DNA of 64,000 bases from Bacillus sp. USDA818B3_A (GCF_009928415.1 NZ_JAABNN010000005.1:229265-293264), one strand, 5' to 3'. Counted from the stretch's first letter, positions 8,937 to 18,329 are shown. The notes: generated by a model not told the origin, from the sequence alone. Numbers and translations: made by a program.

Positions 8937-10415
8937 TTATTTTTTACCAAGCTCCCATTTTTCCGCTTTTACCTTTGTTTGTCCTCCAAGAGAAAAAAAG
9001 CGGATTCCTCTGCTTTCTTTGCCAGGAAATATTCTCCCAGTGAAAACCTTCTCCCCATTGTTTACAAAGATTTCAACTGAAGAAACGTCAACAAAGACTC
9101 GGAACGATATGGCTTCAGATTCCGTACTGCATTTCCTAATCGAACCAAACTCCTCACCGAACGCCTGCCCGGAGTGGGTACGGTCGAAAATAACTTTTTT
9201 CTCATCAGCGTGATATTTAATCACTGTTTTTTCATTTGCTCCAACACGGATCTCAATACCAAATTCCTCAGCTGTACTTGAGGAGAATTCTGCTAATAGT
9301 TCGTAAATATCCCCCTCAAAGTCTTCGAAAGTTATTGATTCATTATTCAATAGTTTATTAGCTTCTATTTTCCCTTCACGAAGCAATTCAAGTTCAGCTA
9401 CTGGTTTTTGAAGAATCTTGCCCTCCTTAATAGATAACTCTCTTGGCAGGGTTAAACAATGAGCCCATCCTTCGGAATCAGTAGGATATTCAATTTCGGG
9501 CAATCCCATCCAGCCAACAAGAATACGTCTTCCGTCAGGGGATAAAGTGGTTTGCGGAGCATAGAAATCAAACCCAGCATCCAGTTCTTGAAAATCACCA
9601 TGTTCAAAAGTACCCGTTAAGGTATCTAAAGGATTACCAATAAAAAATCCCGTTTGATAAATGTTTTGATAAGCATCACCTTTAGGCTCGAGCCCCTGGG
9701 GACTAAATAAAAGAACTCCCTGATTTTGCAACTCAAAGTAATCTGGACATTCCCACATAAAACCAAAATCTTTTTCTTTTGTTATGACCTCTCCAATCCA
9801 CGTCCACTGTGTTAAATCACTCGATTGGTAAAGAAGTGCACAACCCGTCAAATTTCTTCGTTGTGCCCCAACAATCATAAAAAACTTATCATCCGCCTTC
9901 CAAACCTTTGGATCTCTAAATTGGTCCGTGTATCCTTCTGGCTGCCGTTTAATAATTGGTTCAGGCTGTTTGATAATTCTTCCTGATTCATCCATGATCG
10001 CTAAACATTGAGAAGCATGACGATTCCATTGTTCATCACGTTTATTTCCCGTGTAGAACAGATAAAGAAGTTGATTATGTACAAACCCGCTTCCAGAATA
10101 TACCCCGTGACTTTCATAACCAAACTCAGGTTTTAACGCGACCCCTTTATTTTCCCAGTTTATCAGGTCGGCGGATTCTGTCTGGAACCAATGCTTCATC
10201 CCGTGAACAGCTCCAAAAGGGAACCATTGATAAAACAAATAATAACGTCCGTTATACCAGACAAATCCATTAGGATCATTTAACAGTCCATATTTCGGTT
10301 GAATGTGATATTTTTGCCGCCATAAACTGTCCGATACTGATGCTTCCAGCCTTTTTCGTTCTTCTTCAGTCATACTGTCATATGTTCGATAACGTTCTTC
10401 TACTGTCCATGCCAT
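8937..10415 (-). CDS. scrB: Sucrose-6-phosphate hydrolase, glycoside hydrolase family 32
   Basis: 492 residues. It cleaves sucrose 6-phosphate to glucose 6-phosphate and fructose in the cytoplasm. The five-bladed propeller carries the GH32 catalytic triad: nucleophile Asp47 in NDPNG, transition-state stabiliser Asp168 in FRDPK, and acid/base Glu222 in WECPD. A beta-sandwich follows (about 350-490). There is no signal peptide, in line with a phosphorylated intracellular substrate. The ATG has a GGAGGAAAAG ribosome site. It is the last gene of an operon with a PTS permease and an alpha-glucosidase. Confidence 0.92.
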   Translation of the reverse strand: MAWTVEERYRTYDSMTEEERKRLEASVSDSLWRQKYHIQPKYGLLNDPNGFVWYNGRYYLFYQWFPFGAVHGMKHWFQTESADLINWENKGVALKPEFGYESHGVYSGSGFVHNQLLYLFYTGNKRDEQWNRHASQCLAIMDESGRIIKQPEPIIKRQPEGYTDQFRDPKVWKADDKFFMIVGAQRRNLTGCALLYQSSDLTQWTWIGEVITKEKDFGFMWECPDYFELQNQGVLLFSPQGLEPKGDAYQNIYQTGFFIGNPLDTLTGTFEHGDFQELDAGFDFYAPQTTLSPDGRRILVGWMGLPEIEYPTDSEGWAHCLTLPRELSIKEGKILQKPVAELELLREGKIEANKLLNNESITFEDFEGDIYELLAEFSSSTAEEFGIEIRVGANEKTVIKYHADEKKVIFDRTHSGQAFGEEFGSIRKCSTESEAISFRVFVDVSSVEIFVNNGEKVFTGRIFPGKESRGIRFFSLGGQTKVKAEKWELGKK

Positions 10416-10507
10416 GCTGCTTTTCCTCCAAAACTAATTTTATGAAAAATACGAGCTGCTAAGTGCAACTCGTATAAACCGTATAAAATTCATCAAAATA
10501 GTACCAA

Positions 10508-11953
10508 TCAGCTGGCTCTACTTTTACTCTGATCCTGGTCATCTTCCATAACTGCTTTTGGTACCGCAAAAAGGTATGTGATAATAAAGGCAGCAACAAA
10601 AATCAATATTGACACTACAACGTACACAGCAAGCTGGTTCCACTCATAAATGTACATTAAAGGAGAAAGGACGACAGCCAAGCCATATGAATTAGCTTTA
10701 ATATTCAAGAACGAAAGAATCGCACCCCCGACCGCTGAACAAGCAATCATCACATAAAGTGGTTTCATACTGTATCTCATAACGACACCAAACAAGGCTG
10801 GTTCACTAACACCAAGTAATTGGGTTAGAGTTGCACTCATCCCAGTTACTTTTACCGTTTTCTTTTTTGCTTTTAAGGTAATCCCTAAACAAACCCCTGC
10901 ATTGGAAAATCCATACATCGCACATAGAGTAATAAGTGGATTAAACCCAGTGTTGGCAAGCAAGGTTGTTTCAATTGCAATAAACAAATGGTGCATTCCC
11001 GTCATGACCGCTAATGGATAAAGGAAACCAATTAACAATCCCCCAATGCCAAGAGGAGCACTAATAAGTTTAGTAATAACCGTTACTAACCCTGCTTCTA
11101 CAAAATGTAGCAAAGGACCGATGATGAGTAAACCAGTAATCATCATCGTTAATAAAACAAAGAAAGGAGTAAAAATTAAATCTAACGCATTCGGCATGAT
11201 GGCCCGGAGCTTTTTCTCAAGTTTCGCACCGAGAATACCAACCACCAGTGCTGTCAATACTTTACCTTGATAACCCACTACCGGAATAAAACCAAAAGCC
11301 ATTAATGGTTCTACCCCACTATTGACATCTGCTACCGCATAAGCATTTGGAAGAGCAGGAGAAACGAGCATTAATCCAAGGACAAAACCGATTATAGGCA
11401 TACCGCCAAAATTCCTAAATGCAGACCAACAAATTAAAGCTGGTAAAAAGGCAAACGCAGTGTCTGTTAGTACAGATGTAAGGGTCTTTAAATTTTCAGG
11501 AATATCATTTGCACTCATATCCATTAAACCTAAGAAGGCGTCACTGAACAATACACCCTTTAAACCAAGAAATAAGCCTGTAGCTGCAATAATTGGGATA
11601 ATAGGGATAAAGATATCTGCTAATGTCCGGACAGCCCTTCTTATTCCCTTTTCCTTACTGGCAGAAGAAGCTTTCTTATTGGGATGCTCATCCATCTGAT
11701 CAGGTTGGTTCCCTCTTAGCGCGGCATAAACTTTATTTACTGTCCCCGTACCCAAAATAATCTGGTATTGACCAGCATTATAAAAAACGCCCTTGACTTC
11801 ATCGATTCTCTCAATCGCTTCATCATCAATTTTTTCACGATTCTTTACGGAAATGCGCAATCTCGTGGCACAATGAGTATACGATTCAATATTATCCATA
11901 CCGATAACTTTAACTATCTCATTTCCTATACGTTCATATTTATTTTCGCTCAT
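10508..11953 (-). CDS. Sucrose-type PTS transporter, EIIBC
   Basis: 481 residues. The EIIB domain (about 5-85) carries the phosphocysteine Cys28 in THCATRLRI, and the EIIC membrane domain (about 105-460) has about ten helices. No EIIA domain is present, so phosphate must come from a glucose-type EIIA encoded elsewhere, as is usual for sucrose and trehalose permeases. The neighbouring GH32 hydrolase makes sucrose the likely substrate; the alpha-glucosidase in front allows other glucosides. The ATG lies one base after the alpha-glucosidase stop. Confidence 0.88.
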   Translation of the reverse strand: MSENKYERIGNEIVKVIGMDNIESYTHCATRLRISVKNREKIDDEAIERIDEVKGVFYNAGQYQIILGTGTVNKVYAALRGNQPDQMDEHPNKKASSASKEKGIRRAVRTLADIFIPIIPIIAATGLFLGLKGVLFSDAFLGLMDMSANDIPENLKTLTSVLTDTAFAFLPALICWSAFRNFGGMPIIGFVLGLMLVSPALPNAYAVADVNSGVEPLMAFGFIPVVGYQGKVLTALVVGILGAKLEKKLRAIMPNALDLIFTPFFVLLTMMITGLLIIGPLLHFVEAGLVTVITKLISAPLGIGGLLIGFLYPLAVMTGMHHLFIAIETTLLANTGFNPLITLCAMYGFSNAGVCLGITLKAKKKTVKVTGMSATLTQLLGVSEPALFGVVMRYSMKPLYVMIACSAVGGAILSFLNIKANSYGLAVVLSPLMYIYEWNQLAVYVVVSILIFVAAFIITYLFAVPKAVMEDDQDQSKSRAS

Positions 11954-11954
11954 G

Positions 11955-13640
11955 CTAGTTCGCTTCCTTCTTTAAGAGTACTAGTGCCTGATATGGCTTT
12001 AATGTATATTCTTGCTCTGTTATCGCAGCGTCTTCTTCTTTGTAGTTATTAAGGAGGACATCGTATGGATAAAGTTCCAATTCAACGTTCTCTGGTTCAG
12101 TTGAAAAGTTGAAATAACAAACAACTTCTTCCATGTTAAAATTTCGTTTATAAGCTATAATGGTTGGATGTTCTTCTAATATAGGTTTAATCTCTCCATA
12201 AATAAGAGATTCAGTTGATTGTCTAACTTGAATCATTTTTTTATAAAAATTGAGAATGGAATTTGGGTCTTGTTCTTGTTGTTCTACATTAATCGTTTTG
12301 TAATTTTCATTCATCCCCAGCCATGGTTTGACTTTTGAAAATCCGCCATATTCCTGCGCATTCCAATGGAAAGGTGTTCTAGAATTATCACGGCTTCGCA
12401 GGTTTATAAAGTGCAATGCTTCTTCTGCACTAAAGCCTTCCTCCATTGATCGATAGTACTGATCAATACTTGAAATATCGTCAAATTCCTCAATGCTTTT
12501 TCGTTTAAAATTTGTCATTCCAATTTCCTGGCCTTGGTAGATAAAAGGTGTCCCTCTTAAATTGAAATACATAGCACCCAGCATGGTCGCTGAATAGAAA
12601 TTTCGATCCGCTTCTTCTTTTATATACTTGCTTATGGAACGATTCTGGTCATGATTCTCTATAAAATTGGCTCCCCAGCCGACTTTTTGGATTTCATTTT
12701 GACTAGTAAAGATTAATTTCTTTAAATCCAAGACATTCCATTCAACCCTCTTAAACCACTCACTGCCAGATGCAACATCAAGATCTGCGTATTTAAAATC
12801 AAATATCATGGAAAAATATCCTTTGTCCCCAATATAATCACCGTATTGTTCATACGGAACGCCTGGGGCTTCACCGATAGTTACACAATGATATTTAGAG
12901 AAGGTTTCTTTATTTAACTCATGTAAGAAAACTTCAATTCCGGGACGATTCCGCGTTTTCCTTGTACATTTGCCTAGCCCGTCTACCCCATCAGCAGGGA
13001 TGTTATCATAGCTTTGATCTTTTTTAATAAATGTAATAGCATCTACTCTAAATCCAGCAATCCCTTTTTCCAGCCAGTAATTGACCATTTTATATAACTC
13101 TTCGCGAACTTCCCTGTTTTCCCAATTTAAGTCAGGCTGTTTCACATGAAAAGAATGAAAATAATACTCTTCCGTACCTTTCAAGGGTTCCCATACACTC
13201 CCGCCAAAAACTGAGCGCCAATTTGTAGGTGGCTGACCGTTATTTCCTTGCTTTAAAATGTAGTAATCCCTATATTTACTGTCCTTTGGATTATTCAATA
13301 AGTCCTGGAACCATGGATGTTCATCGGATGTATGATTGATGACCAAGTCAAGGACAACCTTTATCCCTTTTTCCTTTGCCTTATCTATTAATTCATCAAG
13401 ATCTTTCATGTCCCCGAACTCTGGGTTTAATTGATAATAATCAGAAATATCATATCCATTATCAGCCATCGGAGATTGATAGATTGGACATACCCATATC
13501 ATTGTAATCCCAAGTGACTGTAGATAATCCAATTTTTGGGTGATTCCTCTTATATCCCCTATTCCGTCATTATTGGAGTCATTAAAACTCTTTGGATAGA
13601 TTTGATAAATTACTTCTTTTTGCCACCATTTTTTCTCCAT
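11955..13640 (-). CDS. Alpha-glucosidase, GH13 (oligo-1,6-glucosidase/MalL family)
   Basis: 561 residues, the length of Bacillus MalL. It is a cytoplasmic retaining glucosidase: NGYDISDY near residue 61, nucleophile Asp200 in GFRVDAI, acid/base Glu257 in TIGEAPG, and stabiliser Asp331 in ENHDQ. The residue after the nucleophile is Ala201; in this family Ala here has been linked to alpha-1,4 preference and Val to alpha-1,6, so maltose- or sucrose-like substrates are plausible (inference). The RLDRD-type loop of sucrose isomerases is absent. The ATG at 13640 follows AGGAGGGC; the 12-codon extension upstream has no such site. First gene of the operon. Confidence 0.88.
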   Translation of the reverse strand: MEKKWWQKEVIYQIYPKSFNDSNNDGIGDIRGITQKLDYLQSLGITMIWVCPIYQSPMADNGYDISDYYQLNPEFGDMKDLDELIDKAKEKGIKVVLDLVINHTSDEHPWFQDLLNNPKDSKYRDYYILKQGNNGQPPTNWRSVFGGSVWEPLKGTEEYYFHSFHVKQPDLNWENREVREELYKMVNYWLEKGIAGFRVDAITFIKKDQSYDNIPADGVDGLGKCTRKTRNRPGIEVFLHELNKETFSKYHCVTIGEAPGVPYEQYGDYIGDKGYFSMIFDFKYADLDVASGSEWFKRVEWNVLDLKKLIFTSQNEIQKVGWGANFIENHDQNRSISKYIKEEADRNFYSATMLGAMYFNLRGTPFIYQGQEIGMTNFKRKSIEEFDDISSIDQYYRSMEEGFSAEEALHFINLRSRDNSRTPFHWNAQEYGGFSKVKPWLGMNENYKTINVEQQEQDPNSILNFYKKMIQVRQSTESLIYGEIKPILEEHPTIIAYKRNFNMEEVVCYFNFSTEPENVELELYPYDVLLNNYKEEDAAITEQEYTLKPYQALVLLKKEAN

Positions 13641-13680
13641 GTTGCCCTCCTGTTGTAAATGAGTCCCTCGATTCATTTAT

Positions 13681-13696
13681 ATGGTATCGATTCCAT
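13681..13696. promoter_or_regulatory. LacI-type operator, site 1 of the sucrose operon
   Basis: ATGGTATCGATTCCAT is a palindrome around ATCGAT apart from one mismatched pair. It is repeated at 13761-13776 and, as ATGCAATCGATTCCAT, before the LacI gene at 15011-15026. Confidence 0.7.
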
Positions 13697-13760
13697 ACTC
13701 ATTAAAAAAAATAATCGCTATAATAATAGCTTAAAATTATAACCCACTTAAAATATTTTT

Positions 13761-13776
13761 ATGGTATCGATTCCAC
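13761..13776. promoter_or_regulatory. LacI-type operator, site 2 of the sucrose operon
   Basis: ATGGTATCGATTCCAC lies 80 bp from site 1, about eight helical turns, so a loop between two bound dimers is sterically possible. It lies downstream of the operon promoter. Confidence 0.7.
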
Positions 13777-13796
13777 ATCATCATAATAAACTTTGG

Positions 13797-13850
13797 GAAC
13801 CGGTTCTATTTTTATTATATTTACTGTTCTTTAACCTGTCAACGCTTTCT
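13797..13850 (-). promoter_or_regulatory. Sucrose operon promoter with overlapping cre and a start-site palindrome
   Basis: On the minus strand TTGACA (13837-13842), 17 bp, TATAAT (13814-13819) is a perfect sigma-A promoter. A cre-like box AGAAAGCGTTGACA (13837-13850, one mismatch to consensus) overlaps the -35 element. The perfect palindrome GAACCGGTTC (13797-13806) lies at the start point and differs from the ATCGAT operators, hinting at a second LacI-family input. Confidence 0.7.
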
Positions 13851-13900
13851 TGTTTGCAAATATCATACAATCTCTTCCAACGATTTACCTAATAACATAA

Positions 13901-13931
13901 AAAAGTGAAATCGATACCAGACTTCACTTTT
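13901..13931 (-). terminator. Terminator of the LacI gene with an operator-like loop
   Basis: AAAAGTGA (13901-13908) pairs with TCACTTTT (13924-13931). The loop contains a TGGTATCGATTTCA-like sequence on the minus strand, a near copy of the LacI operators next to it. Confidence 0.6.
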
Positions 13932-13947
13932 AAACATGAGACTACGC

Positions 13948-14940
13948 TTACGTCGATTGGCGGACAATTAAATCAATTGGCAGCTCATACGTTTTTATCT
14001 GCATTTTAGGATTTTCTAACAAATCAATCATAACCTGTACGGACTTTTCCCCCATCTGGTCCATAGGCTGACGGATCGTCGTCAGTTTCGGATCCAAAAT
14101 TTCTGCAATTGGTTGGTCATCAAAACCAACAACAGCAAGATCTTGAGGAATGGATAGACTATGCTCCTTTGCTTCAATGATGATTCCTGCAGCTACCTCA
14201 TCACTTCCTGTAAATATGGCCGTTGGACGGTCATCCATCTCAAGAATTTGCTTCAACACTCTTTTTCCATCTTCAATCGTATGTTGGTCCACAAAGATCC
14301 ATCTTGGATTAATCTTTATTTTTGCTTCCTGCATGGCATTTTGGAATCCAAGATTGCGGTCTCTCCCTCTCCCATGCGCATCGAATAATCCACCCGTACA
14401 ATAAGCGATTCTTTGATGACCCTTTTCAACTAAGTGTTTTATTCCTAGATAAGCCCCTCTTATCTGGTCCAAACGGATCATCGGAGCCACTTCCTGATTG
14501 ACGTAATCATTGCACAGCAAGATGGTACCATATTTTGTATACTGTTCTATAATTTTCCAATCATTTTCAATTGAGGTCATGATGATCCCATCTACCTGCT
14601 TGTTTTTTAACAGATTTAAAAAGGCCAGTTCCTTTTCTTTGTCCTCATTACTTTGAGCTATTAACACCTGATATCCTTTTTGGTAGGCTGCATTTTCGAT
14701 AGAATTCACGAGATAGGAAAAGAAAGGATTAACGATTCTTGGGACAATGACCCCTATGGTTGTAGTTAGCTGGCCTCTTAGTCTCCTGGCGGTAGGGTTT
14801 GGTGTATAGCCCAGCTCTTCCATTGCCTTTAAAACCAATTCCCTTTTCTCATCGGAAACATATGGATGATTATTTATAACCCTTGATACGGTCGTTTTGG
14901 ATTGTCCCGATAACTTTGCAACATCTGAAATTGTAGCCAT
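13948..14940 (-). CDS. LacI-family repressor of the sucrose operon
   Basis: 330 residues. The N-terminal LacI helix-turn-helix (ATISDVAKLSGQSKTTVSRV, residues 2-21) and hinge helix (PNPTARRLRG) are followed by a periplasmic-binding-protein-like sensor domain (about 60-330). It lies just upstream of the sucrose genes in the same direction but behind its own terminator, and ATCGAT-centred operators flank both units, so it probably represses the sucrose operon and itself. The inducer is not visible from the sequence; ScrR-type proteins respond to fructose or sugar phosphates. Confidence 0.88.
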   Translation of the reverse strand: MATISDVAKLSGQSKTTVSRVINNHPYVSDEKRELVLKAMEELGYTPNPTARRLRGQLTTTIGVIVPRIVNPFFSYLVNSIENAAYQKGYQVLIAQSNEDKEKELAFLNLLKNKQVDGIIMTSIENDWKIIEQYTKYGTILLCNDYVNQEVAPMIRLDQIRGAYLGIKHLVEKGHQRIAYCTGGLFDAHGRGRDRNLGFQNAMQEAKIKINPRWIFVDQHTIEDGKRVLKQILEMDDRPTAIFTGSDEVAAGIIIEAKEHSLSIPQDLAVVGFDDQPIAEILDPKLTTIRQPMDQMGEKSVQVMIDLLENPKMQIKTYELPIDLIVRQST

Positions 14941-15010
14941 TTACTAATTAAACCACCTTATCAATTACATTGTTCATTATTAAAATAAGTTTACTTGACC
15001 AAAGCCCTTA

Positions 15011-15026
15011 ATGCAATCGATTCCAT
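15011..15026. promoter_or_regulatory. LacI-type operator before the LacI gene
   Basis: ATGCAATCGATTCCAT, 14 of 16 bases identical to the sucrose-operon operator at 13681-13696. It suggests autoregulation. Confidence 0.65.
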
Positions 15027-15117
15027 ATAGAAATTGATTTTCGTCTTGTATGCTATTATAGTTTTGGTATATGAATTTTTTAAAACTAAAGCATTGTTAG
15101 TTCTACAAGATGGGTAG

Positions 15118-15153
15118 AAAAAAAGACCAACGCATTTACGTTGACCCCTTTTT
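15118..15153. terminator. Terminator after the methyltransferase gene
   Basis: AAAAAG..CAACG (to 15132) pairs with CGTTG..CTTTTT (from 15139). It sits directly after the methyltransferase stop. Confidence 0.6.
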
Positions 15154-15154
15154 A

Positions 15155-15859
15155 CTATCCTTTTTTTATTTTTAACATCGAATTGGCATTTGTTTGAAAT
15201 TCATATGGTACTTTCAGTTCTTCAACTGTACAACTACTGTCAGCCAGGTAACTTATTAATTTATCTAAATGCTCATATCTTTTTCCCTCTAAATCAATTA
15301 ACGGGAAAATACGAACTTCCTCTTTCGTAACTCTCAATAATTCATTTAGCGTATCGACATGAAATTGGTAATCTAATCTATCGGCATACATAAATAGAAA
15401 ATGTGCAGAGAGAAGAATATCAAATTCTGCATTCTTAAACGGCAAAGAAGGTAAAGTGGCAGGGATGTATCTTTCATTGGATTCCCTCATATCGTTAGCA
15501 CAATCTTGTAAGGCACTTAAACGATGTTTTCTAAGACCTTCTATATCATTGAAATAATCCCATTTATAATTGTTTTGGGCTTTTTGCATATGCTCCATTG
15601 CGTGTTCAATATCCTGGAGACCTTTATTTTTTAGGTCTTCATCCGAATGGTAATAGGCAATATCACAAGCTGTTACATCTAAACCCAATTTGTTACCAAC
15701 AGCAGTAAATGAACAAGCTCCTGCTGGACAATCGAGTATTTTCTTTCCTCGCAGTTCTTCTTCTGAAAGCGAGAACATGTCCATATACTCTTCAAAGGTC
15801 CTACCAATAAAAATAATTCGTTCTAAATCTAACTTTGTACTCTGCTCAACTCTACTCAA
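15155..15859 (-). CDS. Class I SAM-dependent methyltransferase, substrate unknown
   Basis: 234 residues. It has a Rossmann-type motif I written as ILDCPAGACSF (about residues 41-51) followed by the acidic motif II region VTACDIAYY. A post-motif FDILLSAHFLFMYAD segment and a lysine-rich tail follow. LDCPAGAC is an unusual form of the glycine loop (usually D-x-G-x-G), but it recurs in small Bacillus methyltransferases of unknown target. The start is a TTG at 15859 with GAGAGGTGAG upstream; no ATG fits. It is a single gene, and its neighbours give no clue to the substrate. Confidence 0.75.
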   Translation of the reverse strand: MSRVEQSTKLDLERIIFIGRTFEEYMDMFSLSEEELRGKKILDCPAGACSFTAVGNKLGLDVTACDIAYYHSDEDLKNKGLQDIEHAMEHMQKAQNNYKWDYFNDIEGLRKHRLSALQDCANDMRESNERYIPATLPSLPFKNAEFDILLSAHFLFMYADRLDYQFHVDTLNELLRVTKEEVRIFPLIDLEGKRYEHLDKLISYLADSSCTVEELKVPYEFQTNANSMLKIKKG

Positions 15860-16013
15860 CTAAACTCACCTCTCTAAAAGATTACATTCATATTATCATG
15901 ACAAATTGGTAATGTTAACCTTTTTTTGCTTTTCTTATTTCACCAACCTGCGGTTTAGTTGAATAAACTATCCTTTTATTTTAACATAAATAACCAATTA
16001 TCTAGATGTTGAT

Positions 16014-17522
16014 TTAGTTAGTTGTTTCCACTGTTCTCTGTTTCGCTTGTTCCATAAGGGTTTTGGATTCCATTTCTGAGACTTGTTTAACCTTCTTGAT
16101 AAACAAGGAAAGTAATAATCCGATAATACCAATTCCAATGATGACAAGGTACGCGTCATTAATCCCTTGTATGGTCGATTCCTTTATCAACTGTGACTGG
16201 GTCAAGCCCTTAGCAGCTGCCGTAGGAATCATATCCTGAAGATGTGTTTTCGTCCTGTCTGACATAACCGTTACTAGTAGTGAAGTACCGACGGCACCAG
16301 CCACTTGCCGAATCGTATTGCTTATAGCGGTTCCGTGTGCATTTAGACTCTGTGGCAGCTGATTCAAACCAGCTGTCTGCAAAGGCATCATCATCAAGGC
16401 CATCCCAATCCTACGCCCTGTGGACATGAGTACCAAATAGGTATAACTTGTAGAATCTGTTAGGTTCGTAAAGCCCAACGTTGTGACAATGGTAATAATC
16501 ATTCCAATCACCGTCAGCCACTTCGCGCCAAAACGATCGAACAGCTTGCCGGTTATTGGCATAAGGAAGCCCATGACCAGCGCACCCGGCAGAAGGAGAA
16601 GGCCGGATTCTATGGCTGTGTAACCGCGGACGTTTTGAAGGTATAGCGGAAGCAGCATCATATCCGCATACATTACCATCGTAACCGCGATATTAATAAT
16701 GGTCGTTAGAGAGAACATGTTGTATTTGAATGCACGTAAGTCGAGCAAAGGATTGTGCGTCTTCAACATCCTCCATGAAAAGAGTGCAAGCGATATGACA
16801 CCAACAGCAATCGTACTAAGTACTTCAATGTCTGACCATCCTAGACTTCCTGCCCGGCTGAAACCATAGAGTAATGCGCCGAATCCAATGGTTGAGAGGA
16901 TAACACTCAGGATATCGAGCTTTGTCTTGATTGGTTCGGATACATTTCGAAGATAAATGAACCCCAATACAATAACAATGACAGCAAATGGAATCATACC
17001 ATAAAACATCGTTTCCCATTTGTAGTTTTCGATAATATAGCCGGCAATGGTAGGCCCAATAGCTGGGGCAAAAATAATCGCAAGTCCGACCATCCCCATC
17101 GCCGCTCCTCTTTTATTAGGAGGGAAGATGGTCAGAATCACATTCGTAAGCAGCGGCATGATAATTCCTGCTCCAGCCGCCTGTATCATACGGCCGGTTA
17201 ATAATAATGAAAATCCGTCTGCCAAGCTTGAAACGATGGTTCCCGCTAAAAAGATAAACATGGAAGCTTGAAAAAGCTGCCTCGTTGTAAACCGCTGCAT
17301 AAAGTAAGCGGTAATGGGAATTAAGACACCATTAACAAGCATGTATCCTGTTGTTAACCACTGTGCTGTTGCAGCTGTGATATTAAATTCAACCATTAGT
17401 TCAGGCGTTGCGACGCTCATGAGTGTTTGGTTTAATGTTGCAATGAAAGCACCTAAAATCATAATGAACATAATAGGTCCTTTTTTTATCGAGTTTGTGA
17501 CAGTTTTATGAGTATTCGTCAA
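16014..17522 (-). CDS. DHA2-family MFS multidrug efflux transporter
   Basis: About 502 residues with 14 predicted membrane helices, as in the EmrB/QacA group of proton-coupled drug exporters. It has the family's early motif GAFIATLNQTLMSVATPELM-like segment and LTTGYMLVNGVLIPITAYF in helix 2. The start is uncertain: TTG 17522 lies just behind a GGAGAG site and gives a short cytoplasmic tail; an ATG at 17585 lies in the promoter region and has no ribosome site. It is divergent from a TetR gene, the classic layout for a repressed efflux pump. Substrate unknown. Confidence 0.82.
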   Translation of the reverse strand: MTNTHKTVTNSIKKGPIMFIMILGAFIATLNQTLMSVATPELMVEFNITAATAQWLTTGYMLVNGVLIPITAYFMQRFTTRQLFQASMFIFLAGTIVSSLADGFSLLLTGRMIQAAGAGIIMPLLTNVILTIFPPNKRGAAMGMVGLAIIFAPAIGPTIAGYIIENYKWETMFYGMIPFAVIVIVLGFIYLRNVSEPIKTKLDILSVILSTIGFGALLYGFSRAGSLGWSDIEVLSTIAVGVISLALFSWRMLKTHNPLLDLRAFKYNMFSLTTIINIAVTMVMYADMMLLPLYLQNVRGYTAIESGLLLLPGALVMGFLMPITGKLFDRFGAKWLTVIGMIITIVTTLGFTNLTDSTSYTYLVLMSTGRRIGMALMMMPLQTAGLNQLPQSLNAHGTAISNTIRQVAGAVGTSLLVTVMSDRTKTHLQDMIPTAAAKGLTQSQLIKESTIQGINDAYLVIIGIGIIGLLLSLFIKKVKQVSEMESKTLMEQAKQRTVETTN

Positions 17523-17582
17523 ATCTCTCCGATCCTTTCTCCTTTGAATGTAGACTTTTTTTACAATGTGTTTAATAATTAA

Positions 17583-17658
17583 CATTGTATAAATTACTTT
17601 ATAATGAGATCTTGGTTATGACAACAGACAATTTCTCAGGAAGTGTAAATTAGTTTAC
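17583..17658. promoter_or_regulatory. Candidate TetR operators between the MFS and TetR genes
   Basis: GTAAATTAGTTTAC (17645-17658) has perfect 5-bp arms, and CATTGTATAAATTACTTTATAATG (17583-17606, imperfect) lies nearer the MFS gene. The sequences differ, so which one the repressor uses is open. Confidence 0.4.
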
Positions 17659-17747
17659 GTTTAGTTTATTTATGTTTAGGAGTTTGAAAATAATAGACAG
17701 AACTGAGATTTTTGTAAATTACCAAATAAAAGGAAGGGAGAATATAC

Positions 17748-18329
17748 ATGACGGATAATGTAAAGCACCGAGTAGATCCTCGAATCATTCGTACCCGCCA
17801 ATTGATTAAGGATGCCTTAATTGATTTGCTGCAGGAGATGGAAATCAACAAAATAACGGTTAATCGGATTGCCGAACGCGCAACGATTAACCGTGTGACA
17901 TTTTATCTCCATTACGATGACATTCAAGATATGCTAGAGAAAATGGCCCAAGAAATGGCAGAGGATATTGAGTCTATTTTAAAGAGTACGGAAACTAATC
18001 AAAATCCCTTAAATGATATTAATTGGTTAAAGCTGCTCACCCTGCTTGAGCATATTGCCGAGAATGCTAAATTCTATAAAGTGGTTCTTGGTTCTAGACG
18101 AACTCCAATTTTTACGGAGCGATTGTTAACGATCATTACTGAAACCATAACTGAAAGTATAGATAGTAATTCGCTCGCTTCTAAAGGCATTCAAAAGGAT
18201 ATTGCTATTTGGCATGGTTCTTCGGCTCTAATCGGTACGATTTCAGCGTGGCTGCGTAAGGATATGCCCTATACACCGCAATTTCTTGCCAAGCAGATGT
18301 CCTTACTTTTTCAATCAGGTAAGAAATAA
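17748..18329 (+). CDS. TetR/AcrR-family transcriptional regulator
   Basis: 193 residues. The N-terminal helix-turn-helix (about 15-60; KITVNRIAERATINRVTFYLHYDD) is typical of TetR proteins whose recognition helix ends in TFY-HY-D. The C-terminal domain (about 75-190) is all helical and would bind a ligand. The ATG follows AAAGGAAGGGAG. It is divergent from the MFS exporter and probably represses it and itself. The DUF3231 genes follow in the same direction after about 90 bp. Confidence 0.85.
   Translation: MTDNVKHRVDPRIIRTRQLIKDALIDLLQEMEINKITVNRIAERATINRVTFYLHYDDIQDMLEKMAQEMAEDIESILKSTETNQNPLNDINWLKLLTLLEHIAENAKFYKVVLGSRRTPIFTERLLTIITETITESIDSNSLASKGIQKDIAIWHGSSALIGTISAWLRKDMPYTPQFLAKQMSLLFQSGKK

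Noticed and set aside
11955..13640. Sucrose isomerase or trehalose-6-phosphate hydrolase
   Set aside because: The isomerase loop motif is absent and the sequence around the catalytic residues follows the MalL/oligo-1,6-glucosidase pattern.
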